A stretch of DNA of 19,476 bases from Prevotellaceae bacterium (lineage in GTDB: Bacteria; Bacteroidota; Bacteroidia; Bacteroidales; UBA932). Every line of letters starts with the position of its first letter. Position 1 is the first letter of the stretch. Both the position numbers and the translations under genes were made by a program. The stretch lies in assembly GCA_031258915.1 (NCBI GenBank), contig JAIRMD010000091.1, forward strand, positions 1 through 19,476, read 5' to 3'. Under the pieces are notes generated by a model. That model worked only from the letters and a program-made list of their open reading frames with translations. It made no database searches and was not told where the DNA came from. This document shows positions 13,262-19,476 of the stretch, piece by piece.

Positions 13262-15988
13262 TTACTGTAGCTTATACTTTATTCCCGCGAAAAAAACTTG
13301 CCCGTATCGCTCCTTTCGCTCCACGATGCCGCCCCGGTACCGCTCCAACCCTGCGACGTTTTTGCTGGATTCATTAGCCTTGACGTACTGTAGCATTTGC
13401 GTGTTGAGCAAGTTTGTGGCTTTAGCAAAGATGGCCAGCCCGAACCTGAGCTGCTTTTCGAGCGATGCGTCTAAGCGGATGTATCCGGCCTGCCACCTGT
13501 CCTCGTTGAGGTAGCGGGATACGATGCATAGGCGGTCGCCGGTGTAGGAAAAAGCCAGCTGCCCGTCCCACCCGTACTTTGCCTCCTTCACGAGCAGCGA
13601 GACGTTGACCACATGCTTTGCCTGCCCAAACAGCGGGCGCGCTTGGTTCACGTATTCGGTGATGTAATTTGTTTCGGCGCTGGGGTCGGGGTTGGGCAGC
13701 ACGCGCATTTTCACGGTCGTAATGTTGGAGCCGGTAAACGTATAGTTGGCCTTGAGTCCGAACCAGCTGAAGTACTTCATAGCGTCCACCTCAAAGCCGT
13801 AGTTGTGGGCGCTTCCGAAGTTCATCGGCATGTAGTAGGTGTCCTGCCCGAAGCCGCTCATCATCCCAAATTCGATGGGGTCGTCGATTTTTTTGTAAAA
13901 CAAGCCCAGCATGAGCTGCTCCGACGGGCGGGGGAAGTACTCGTAGCGCAGGTCGAAGTTATCGGCCACCGTGTGCTTCAATTCGGGGTTGCCCCGCTCC
14001 TTGTACTCCTCGTGAATCATGCTGTAGGGCACAATCTCGAAGAAGCTCGGTCGGTTGATGGCCTTTACGTAGGAGAAGCGCAGCTTGGCGTTTTTGTGAA
14101 GCTGGCGGCTGACGTGCACATCCGGCAGGTAGTCGGCGTAGCGCTGGCTGCCCTCGCTTTGCGCGCCGTCCACCGGGAATTTCAGGAAGTACCCCTGGCT
14201 GGTGTGCTCCACGTGCAGGCCGGCGGCGAGGCGCCACTTTCCGGCGGTCAGGTTTCCCAGCAGGTAGCCGGCGCTTACCCGTTCGGTGGCATCGTAGTTG
14301 AGCGGGTCGCTCAGGTTGCCGTGGGCGTTCACCTCAAAGCAGATTTCGTCAAAGTTGCTCCAGTGAACGCCTTTGATCAGCTCCCGCGGGTTGGCGAGCG
14401 ATTCGTCGTAAGGCTTGAACGTGTATTCGTTAAAGTAGCTGTCGCGCACCTTGTCGCGGTACATCCCGCCTGCCGCCAGCAGAAGCGTTGCCTCGCCCGC
14501 CGCGATGCTGTACTGCCAGCTTGCGTAGCCGACCTTATCCTTGTCGGCGTTGTGCTCCCAGCGGCGGGTAGCCCCGGTGTTCTGGTCTATCGTTACGATT
14601 TGGTTGATGACGTGCTCGTTGATTTGCACGTTGTCGGGCGTTTCGTTGAACGCTGCGCCGTAAGCCAGCGACCAGTCGAAGCGAAGCTTTTCGTCGGCAA
14701 AGCAGTGCATTCCCTTGAGCGTGGAGCTAAAAATCGTTTGATGGTTCCACCGGAGCCGTAGCGTTTGGGTGTCAAAGGCTTGCGCGTCCCGCACCTGTGC
14801 GCTGCTGAAATCCATGTAAGCATTGTACCACATCAGCTTGTGGCCTTTCGGCAGGCGGTAGTCCAGCTTGGCGTGAGCGCCTAAGCGCGTCTGCCGGGTA
14901 GAAAAGTACCGCTTGGTGATTTGCTGCTGCCCGTCCGCCAGGGTAGCGTTGCCGTACATGTCGCTGGTGCTGCCGCGGTACTCATTCGCGTAGCTGCCGG
15001 CGAGCATCACGCCCAGCCTGTCGCGAAAAACGCGGTCGCCCCACGCCACTCCGCCGGCGACGCTGGGCGCAGCGTTCCCCGCGCTCAGGCGAAGGTTGCC
15101 GGTGGTAAAATCTTTTGCCCTTATCGGGTAGCTCAGCCCGTACTTCTCGTTAGGCGACGCACGGTTAATAGCTCCGGCATCAAAAGACCGGTAGCTGCGC
15201 GACAGCAGCTGGCTGTTGGCGCCGCCCGACAGGTGAGCGGTCAGCAGCCGCTGCGAGGGCGCGTCCTTCATCACCATGTTCACCGCCCCGCCGATGCCGT
15301 CGGCTTCCATGTCGGCGGTCAGCGCCTTGGTCACTTCGAGCCGGTCGAGCAGCTCGGCAGGAAAAATGTCGAGGGGGACAAAGCGGTTTTTGTTGTCGGG
15401 GCTTGGGATTTTTACTCCGTTCACGAGGGTGTAGCTGAAGCGCTTGTCCATGCCGCGCAGGATGGCGTACTGCCCGTCGCCGCTGCTGTTGCGCTCCATC
15501 GTAACGCCCGACATGCGCTGGATGGCGCTGGCTACGGTTACATCGGGCGAGAGCTCGATGGCCTTTGCGCTCATAACGTTGATTACGTTGATGGCGTTCT
15601 TTTCGATGCTTCGCGCGCTGACTTCGGTATTCCGTGCGTTATCGCCGTACACCACCACCTCGCCCACGTCGCGGGATTCCGGCTCAAGGCTCACCGCCAG
15701 CTCCGCGCTGCCGCCCTCAAACGCCACCTCCTTTGCCCGGTAGCCCATGTAGCGCACCACCAGCGCCCCTGCGCTCAGCGGTGCGCTGACGGCAAACCTG
15801 CCGTTCAGCCCGCACACCGCGCCCCGCGCCGGGTCGCCCTTCAGCGCAACCGTAGCGCCAACCAGCGCCTCGCCCGTGGCGGCATCCTGCACAATGCCCC
15901 TCACGGTGGCCGCCGTCAGCGGCAGGTGAGCGAGGAGCAGCGCGGCGGCGGCAAGCGCAGCTGGCGTACGTGGAGAAATATGCCTCAT
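13262..15988 (-). CDS. TonB-dependent outer-membrane receptor with carboxypeptidase-regulatory-like N-terminus
   Basis: A 908-residue TBDR. The signal peptide runs to about residue 27. Residues 28-108 form a carboxypeptidase-D-regulatory-like domain (VRGIVQDAATGEALVGATV, NGRFAVSAP). The plug spans about 120-265, with VASAIQRMSGVTMERNSSG, YAILRGMDKRFSYTLVNGV, VPLDIFPAELLDRLEVTKAL and the closing DADGIGGAVN-like MEADGIGGAVN. The rest is a beta-barrel ending YGQVFFAGIKYKLQ. The plug wording resembles the TonB-Xanth-Caul receptor group more than SusC: it is shorter than SusC (about 1000 residues) and no SusD follows. It should import a substrate using TonB energy. The downstream lipoprotein and phosphatase suggest an organophosphate, an inference only. 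The start is set by the signal peptide and a -7 element 29 nt upstream. Confidence 0.93.
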   Translation of the reverse strand: MRHISPRTPAALAAAALLLAHLPLTAATVRGIVQDAATGEALVGATVALKGDPARGAVCGLNGRFAVSAPLSAGALVVRYMGYRAKEVAFEGGSAELAVSLEPESRDVGEVVVYGDNARNTEVSARSIEKNAINVINVMSAKAIELSPDVTVASAIQRMSGVTMERNSSGDGQYAILRGMDKRFSYTLVNGVKIPSPDNKNRFVPLDIFPAELLDRLEVTKALTADMEADGIGGAVNMVMKDAPSQRLLTAHLSGGANSQLLSRSYRSFDAGAINRASPNEKYGLSYPIRAKDFTTGNLRLSAGNAAPSVAGGVAWGDRVFRDRLGVMLAGSYANEYRGSTSDMYGNATLADGQQQITKRYFSTRQTRLGAHAKLDYRLPKGHKLMWYNAYMDFSSAQVRDAQAFDTQTLRLRWNHQTIFSSTLKGMHCFADEKLRFDWSLAYGAAFNETPDNVQINEHVINQIVTIDQNTGATRRWEHNADKDKVGYASWQYSIAAGEATLLLAAGGMYRDKVRDSYFNEYTFKPYDESLANPRELIKGVHWSNFDEICFEVNAHGNLSDPLNYDATERVSAGYLLGNLTAGKWRLAAGLHVEHTSQGYFLKFPVDGAQSEGSQRYADYLPDVHVSRQLHKNAKLRFSYVKAINRPSFFEIVPYSMIHEEYKERGNPELKHTVADNFDLRYEYFPRPSEQLMLGLFYKKIDDPIEFGMMSGFGQDTYYMPMNFGSAHNYGFEVDAMKYFSWFGLKANYTFTGSNITTVKMRVLPNPDPSAETNYITEYVNQARPLFGQAKHVVNVSLLVKEAKYGWDGQLAFSYTGDRLCIVSRYLNEDRWQAGYIRLDASLEKQLRFGLAIFAKATNLLNTQMLQYVKANESSKNVAGLERYRGGIVERKERYGQVFFAGIKYKLQ

Positions 15989-16016
15989 CTTTTGTGCTTT
16001 CGTTGGTAATTCGGCG

Positions 16017-16024
16017 CAAAAGTA
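16017..16024 (-). promoter_or_regulatory. -7 element for the TBDR gene
   Basis: The minus strand reads TACTTTTG here, matching TAnnTTTG. Transcription would begin near 16010, about 22 nt before the ATG at 15988. A convincing -33 TTTG is not visible, which may point to activator dependence. Confidence 0.6.
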
Positions 16025-16141
16025 GGCAGCCGTAGCTAAAGAAATGTTGCGAAGCGGCTACAAGTAGCTTAAATCTTTTGGAGAAGCCCCGCTACGCTCG
16101 AGGTGGCGGCGCGGCGTGGGAGGCGAGAGCAAGGGGGGCGC

Positions 16142-16172
16142 TTGCCCATGTCGCCAATTATTCGTAATATTG
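16142..16172 (+). promoter_or_regulatory. Probable promoter for the DUF2264-mpl pair
   Basis: TTG at 16142-16144 and TAATATTG at 16165-16172 are 20 nt apart. The -7 box has one departure from TAnnTTTG. The leader contains a tandem 11-bp repeat, AATCAGATTTT, at 16186-16207 plus a partial third unit, before the ATG at 16226. Confidence 0.5.
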
Positions 16173-16225
16173 CACCGCTAAGTTTAATCAGATTTTAATC
16201 AGATTTTAATCCAACTTTTTTTACT

Positions 16226-17473
16226 ATGAAAAACTGTAGATGCTTCAAAGTAGCGTTGCTGTCCGCAGCGTTTTTGCTGTACGCCGGCGCGCTGCCGGCG
16301 GCGAAGGAGGTGGAGGTGGCAAGCCCGGGTGAGCAAGACCGCAAGTACTGGGCAGACCTGCTGTACAAGATTTCGGAGCCGGTGCTCAGCAGCATGAGCC
16401 GCGGCGAGCTGGTGAAAAACATGGAGATCGAGCTCTCGCCAACGTGGGATGGCCGCAGCAAAACCGTAACCTACATGGAAGCCTTTGGGCGGCTAATGGC
16501 CGGCTTAGCGCCCTGGCTAACCCTGCCTCCGGATGATACCGACGAGGGAAAGCAGCGCGGGCAGCTGCTGGAGTGGGCGCTGAAAAGCTACGCCAACGCG
16601 GTGAACCCCGATAGCCCCGACTACTTGGAGTGGAAGCGCGAGGGGCAGCCGCTCGTTGACGCAGCCTACATTGCCAACAGCTTTTTGCGCGCCCCCAAGC
16701 AGCTCTGGGAGCCGCTGGACGATGCTACCAAGCAGCGCTTCGTTAAGGAGTTTAAGGGGCTGCGGCGCGTGCAGCCGCCCTACTCCAACTGGCTGCTGTT
16801 TGGCGCTATGGTCGAAACGTTCCTGCTCTCCGTTGGCGAGGACTACGATGCCTTCCGCATCAGCATAGCGCTGCGCAAGGTAGAGGAGTGGTACGTGGGC
16901 GACGGATGGTACTCCGACGGGCCGCGCTACGCTTTTGACTACTACAACAGCTACGTCATTCACCCCATGTACGTGGAGATACTGGAGGTGCTGGCGCAGC
17001 ATAAAAAAATCAACACCAAAGGGTTTGAGCCGGCGCTGAAGCGGATGCAGCGCTACGGCGAAATTCTGGAGCGGATGATTTCGCCCGAGGGAACTTTTCC
17101 GGCGGTGGGGCGATCTATCACTTACCGCCTGGCCGTCTTTCAACCGCTGGCGCTGATGGCGTGGAAGTACCAGCTGCCGCAGGGGTTAACCTACGGGCAG
17201 GTACGCGCTGCGCTCACGGCAACCATGATGCGCATGTTTGCGGTGGAGGGTAGCTTCAGCAAATCGGGCTACCTCCAGCTGGGCTTCGCCGGGCACCAAC
17301 CCCACATCGCCGACTACTACACCAACAACGGCAGCCTGTACATCACCTCGCTGGCCTTCCTGCCGCTGGGCCTGCCCGCCAGCCACCCCTTCTGGACGGA
17401 TGCCCCGCAGGACTGGACGTCAAAAAAGGCGTGGAGCGGACAGGAATTCCCAAGAGACCATGCAAGCGAGTAG
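16226..17473 (+). CDS. DUF2264 domain protein, secreted, probable alpha/alpha-barrel glycan enzyme
   Basis: A 415-residue protein with an N-terminal signal peptide (VALLSAAFLLYAGALPAA) and a single DUF2264 domain covering nearly all the rest. Recognisable stretches are YMEAFGRLMAGLAPWL, NSFLRAPKQLWEPL, PPYSNWLLFGAMVETFLL, YVGDGWYSDGPRYAFDYYNSYVIHP (split across residues of the central barrel), and FPAVGRSITYRLAVFQPLAL. The helix-rich layout suits an (alpha/alpha) toroid like several glycoside hydrolases and polysaccharide lyases. Some DUF2264 proteins have, as I recall, been assigned to a beta-glucuronidase family (GH154); that cannot be verified here. The gene is divergent from the TBDR and directly upstream of mpl, overlapping it by 14 nt or separated by 4 nt depending on the mpl start. 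Confidence 0.82.
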   Translation: MKNCRCFKVALLSAAFLLYAGALPAAKEVEVASPGEQDRKYWADLLYKISEPVLSSMSRGELVKNMEIELSPTWDGRSKTVTYMEAFGRLMAGLAPWLTLPPDDTDEGKQRGQLLEWALKSYANAVNPDSPDYLEWKREGQPLVDAAYIANSFLRAPKQLWEPLDDATKQRFVKEFKGLRRVQPPYSNWLLFGAMVETFLLSVGEDYDAFRISIALRKVEEWYVGDGWYSDGPRYAFDYYNSYVIHPMYVEILEVLAQHKKINTKGFEPALKRMQRYGEILERMISPEGTFPAVGRSITYRLAVFQPLALMAWKYQLPQGLTYGQVRAALTATMMRMFAVEGSFSKSGYLQLGFAGHQPHIADYYTNNGSLYITSLAFLPLGLPASHPFWTDAPQDWTSKKAWSGQEFPRDHASE

Positions 17474-17477
17474 AGAG

Positions 17478-18836
17478 ATGCGCGTTCACTTTATAGCCAT
17501 TGGCGGAAGCGCCATGCACAACCTCGCGCTGGCGCTGCGCGAAAAGGGCTACGCCGTAAGCGGCTCGGACGACGAAATTTTTGACCCCGCCCGAAGCCGG
17601 CTTGCCGCCAAAGGGCTGCTGCCGGAAAAAGCAGGGTGGTTTCCCGAAAAAATAGCGCCGGCCTTAGATGCCGTTATACTCGGTATGCACGCCCGCGCCG
17701 ACAACCCGGAGCTGCTCCGCGCTAAGGAGCTTGGCCTGAAAATTTACTCATACCCCGAATATCTGTACGAGCAAACCAAAGACAAAATGCGCATCGTGGT
17801 GGGCGGAAGCCACGGCAAAACCACCGTCACCGCCATGATTATGCACGCGCTGCGCCACGCCGGTGTGGAGTTTGACTACATGGTTGGGGCGCAGCTCGAC
17901 GGATTTGAAACCATGGTGAGCCTTAGCGAGGCAGCCAAAATAGCCGTCTTCGAGGGCGACGAATACCTCGCCTCGCCCGTTGACCCTCGCCCAAAGTTTC
18001 ACCTGTACCACCCGCATGTGGGCATCATTACGGGCATTGCGTGGGATCACGTAAACGTTTTTCCCACGTGGGAAATGTACGTAGAGCAGTTTGCCGCTTT
18101 TGCCGACCTGATAGAGGATGGCGGCACGCTGATTTTTTGCAGGAGCGACGCCACCTGCGCCGCTGTTGCCGCCAACGCCAAGAGCAGCCTCCAAAAAATA
18201 GGCTACGAGGCGCACCCGCACGCCTGCAAAGGCGGGGTATGCTACCTCGCTACGCCCGCCGGAGATGCGCCGCTCAAGATTTTCGGAGAGCACAACCTGC
18301 ACAACCTGAGCGCCGCCATGCTTGCCTGCGAGCAGGCGGGCGTTGCGCGTAGCGCTTTTTACGCCGCCATCGGGGAGTTTGCGGGCGCAGCGCGGCGGCT
18401 GCAGCTCATGGCGGCAAACGGCAGCGCGAGCGTCTTCTTCGACTTTGCGCACTCGCCGTCCAAGCTGCGCGCCGCCATCCAAGCCGTAAAAAAGCAGTTC
18501 CCGCAGCGCAGGCTGTACGCCTGCATGGAGCTGCACACCTTTAGCAGCCTCTCCAAAAATTTCCTTGCGCAGTACAGCGGCACCATGCGCCGCGCCGACA
18601 TCGCCTGCGTTTACTTCAACCCCGAAACGGTGAAGCGTAAGCAGCTAAGCGAAGTTTCTGCGGCAGATGTTGCCGAGGCATTTGGCGGCGGCGTAAAAGT
18701 TTTTACGGACAGCGCCGCGCTGGTGGCCACGCTAAAAAAGCTGGATGGCAATCAGGCAAATTTTCTCCTGATGAGCTCCGGAAATTTCGGTGGAATTAAC
18801 GTTAAGGAGCTGGCGGATAAGTTAATATACAATTAA
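17478..18836 (+). CDS. mpl: UDP-N-acetylmuramate:L-alanyl-gamma-D-glutamyl-meso-diaminopimelate ligase
   Basis: A 452-residue Mur-ligase family enzyme of peptidoglycan recycling. It joins the recovered tripeptide to UDP-MurNAc in the cytoplasm using ATP. The N-terminal Rossmann motif is HFIAIGGSAMHNLALAL; GSHGKT at 110-115 is the ATP-binding loop; EGDEYLASPVDPRPKF and ITGIAWDHVNVFPTWE mark the central Mur-ligase domain; GEHNLHNLSAAMLA and FDFAHSPSKLRAAI lie in the C-terminal half. The DDEIFDPA segment near residue 30 is typical of Mpl rather than MurC. The length matches the family. ATG 17478 is preferred because relatives begin MRVHFIAIGG. An in-frame ATG at 17460 would overlap the DUF2264 gene. 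Either way the pair is probably translationally coupled. Confidence 0.93.
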   Translation: MRVHFIAIGGSAMHNLALALREKGYAVSGSDDEIFDPARSRLAAKGLLPEKAGWFPEKIAPALDAVILGMHARADNPELLRAKELGLKIYSYPEYLYEQTKDKMRIVVGGSHGKTTVTAMIMHALRHAGVEFDYMVGAQLDGFETMVSLSEAAKIAVFEGDEYLASPVDPRPKFHLYHPHVGIITGIAWDHVNVFPTWEMYVEQFAAFADLIEDGGTLIFCRSDATCAAVAANAKSSLQKIGYEAHPHACKGGVCYLATPAGDAPLKIFGEHNLHNLSAAMLACEQAGVARSAFYAAIGEFAGAARRLQLMAANGSASVFFDFAHSPSKLRAAIQAVKKQFPQRRLYACMELHTFSSLSKNFLAQYSGTMRRADIACVYFNPETVKRKQLSEVSAADVAEAFGGGVKVFTDSAALVATLKKLDGNQANFLLMSSGNFGGINVKELADKLIYN

Positions 18837-18940
18837 TAAATGTGGGAAATTTGAGTAACTAAAATCCACGAATGGCACAAATTATTTTTTGTCCACGAAT
18901 TACTAAGTGTCCCTAAGGTCGCACAGCTGCTAAGCCTGTA

Positions 18941-18979
18941 GACGCGCACGGGGGCGGCGTAGCCGCCCCCGTGCGCGTC
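18941..18979. repeat. Perfect 18-bp GC-rich hairpin
   Basis: GACGCGCACGGGGGCGGC (18941-18958), loop GTA, and the exact inverse at 18962-18979. It is about 105 nt downstream of the mpl stop. There is no T-run, so it is not a classical rho-independent terminator, but in RNA it would be a very stable 3' barrier. Its last three bases are also the first three of the next repeat. Confidence 0.85.
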
Positions 18980-19171
18980 ATTCCGAACGGAGTGCGCGAG
19001 GCACGAGCGCACGCAGTGAGGAACCGGAGCGAAGCGGAACTCGGCGTAGCCAAACTCCCACCATTTCTACCTCACGATAGCGTACGCCAACAGAGGGGGG
19101 GGGGACAGTGGTGAGGTGGGAGATCCCTCGACTGCGCACGCTCGTACCTCGCGTGCTGCGCTCGGGATGAC
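18977..19171. repeat. Inverted pair of GTCAT-CCGA family repeats
   Basis: The left arm 18977-19020 and the right arm 19127-19171 (inverted) match at about 36 of 45 positions with one gap. Each arm holds an internal hairpin with a nine-base loop, GAGGCACGA or GAGGTACGA. The stems are GTGCGC/GCGCAC (18992-18997 with 19007-19012) and, on the minus strand, GCACGC/GCGTGC (19136-19156). The stem bases differ between arms but pairing is kept. The inner CTCCCACC/GGTGGGAG pair continues the inverted layout. Confidence 0.75.
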
Positions 19172-19186
19172 GGGCAATGGTGAGTA

Positions 19187-19235
19187 GCAAGCCCCAACGG
19201 GGCGCAACAAGTTAGCATAGGGTAAAACCCTATGC
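19187..19235 (+). repeat. REP-like repeat, copy 2 (two-hairpin element)
   Basis: GCCCC-AAC-GGGGC (19191-19203) followed by the fully paired hairpin GCATAGGG-TAAAA-CCCTATGC (19215-19235). It is in the same orientation as copy 1 at 8819-8867 and identical over 43 of 49 positions. It lies 84 nt upstream of the -7 element of the next gene. Confidence 0.8.
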
Positions 19236-19295
19236 GACCCTGAACTACCACAAATATGGTATACTTCCGCTGGGAATTTTTTTTACCCGCATGGC

Positions 19296-19326
19296 TTGGA
19301 AATTGTAAAAATTTCGTGTAGCTTTG
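19296..19326 (+). promoter_or_regulatory. Bacteroidota-type promoter for the Rpn-like gene
   Basis: TTG at 19296-19298 and TAGCTTTG at 19319-19326 are separated by 20 nt and match the -33/-7 consensus. Transcription would start near 19333, about 43 nt before the ATG at 19376. The leader has the short repeat ACCGTAAACCGTAACCCGTA. Confidence 0.7.
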
Positions 19327-19375
19327 CGGGGTAAATTCCGGTTAAAAAAAACCGTAAACCGTAACCCGTAAAGCA

Positions 19376-19476
19376 ATGGCCCGCTACCTTGACCCCAAGA
19401 ATGATTTGACCTTCAAGCGCATATTCGGGGAGCACCCCGACCTGCTGAAGAGCTTCCTCAACGCGCTGATGCCCTT
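19376..19476 (+). CDS. Rpn/PD-(D/E)XK nuclease family transposase-like protein, cut by the window edge
   Basis: The first 33 codons of a gene that continues past the window. The product opens MARYLDPKNDLTFKRIFGEH and continues PDLLKSFLNALMP. This is the signature start of the Rpn (recombination-promoting nuclease) or PDDEXK_2 transposase-like family, which is present in many copies in Bacteroidota genomes. LDPKNDLTFKRIFG is the conserved N-terminal motif preceding the nuclease core. The complete protein would be around 280-330 residues. Whether the copy is intact cannot be seen. The upstream promoter suggests it is expressed. Confidence 0.85.
   Translation, partial: MARYLDPKNDLTFKRIFGEHPDLLKSFLNALMP

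Larger units (their letters stand above)
18837..19318. other. Repeat-filled intergenic region after mpl
   Basis: No convincing gene is present. In order it holds: a direct repeat TCCACGAAT at 18865-18873 and 18892-18900; a perfect 18-bp hairpin at 18941-18979; an inverted pair of GTCAT(T/C)CCGA-type repeats at 18977-19020 and 19127-19171; CTCCCACC (19055-19062) facing GGTGGGAG (19115-19122); a run of ten G at 19095-19104; and REP-like copy 2 at 19187-19235. A 70-codon minus frame inside (18978-19190) is a translation of the repeats. No standard terminator with a T-run follows mpl. Confidence 0.7.

Noticed and set aside
11663..16009. Long + strand open frames opposite the minus genes (11663-12982, 13613-14761, 14921-16009)
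   Set aside because: They lie antisense to the TBDR and lipoprotein genes, whose products show clear domains. Their translations are low-complexity, rich in Val, His, Ala and Arg, with no domain, which fits GC-rich shadow frames.
18978..19190. 70-codon minus frame in the gap after mpl
   Set aside because: It is a translation of the inverted GTCAT-CCGA repeat and has no protein features.

Overview
The window looks like a chromosomal segment of a Bacteroidota (Bacteroidales-type) genome. The evidence is several promoters of the Bacteroidota sigma type (TTG, about 18-20 nt, then TAnnTTTG), lipoprotein signal peptides, a T9SS Plug-like (DUF5103) protein, a TonB-dependent receptor (TBDR) with a carboxypeptidase-regulatory-like N-terminus, and a Bacteroidota-type ArgB and Mpl. 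Genus cannot be told from the sequence alone. No tRNA, rRNA, CRISPR array or complete insertion sequence was found.

Layout. Bases 14-133 hold the first 39 codons of an AAA/DUF4143-type ATPase, cut off just after its Walker A motif; the psd promoter overlaps this remnant. Bases 225-5680 are a tight + strand run, probably one operon: phosphatidylserine decarboxylase, AI-2E-family permease, M3 metallopeptidase lipoprotein, divergent ROK-family kinase, and a small lipoprotein with a Cys/His motif. The Plug-like gene converges on it (6993-5713, minus) and is divergent from a secreted GH88 glycosidase (7252-8580). A 627-base gap rich in palindromes precedes argB (9208-9975).

Bases 15988-10249 (minus) hold a TBDR, a lipoprotein with an Ig-like and a beta-helix region, and a TRAP/purple-acid-phosphatase-like lipoprotein. 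They read as an outer-membrane capture, phosphate-release and import set, possibly for an organophosphate; this is the best candidate for a little-described system here. A 231-base nested palindrome sits between the lipoprotein and the phosphatase genes. Divergent from the TBDR is a DUF2264 protein directly followed by mpl (peptidoglycan recycling), probably translationally coupled. A 540-base gap with an 18-bp perfect hairpin and inverted repeats leads to the truncated start of an Rpn/PD-(D/E)XK transposase-like gene at the right edge.

The intergenic spaces hold several distinct families of short palindromic repeats. In two of these families the two copies in the window differ by paired substitutions that keep the hairpin stem intact, so the fold appears to be under selection.
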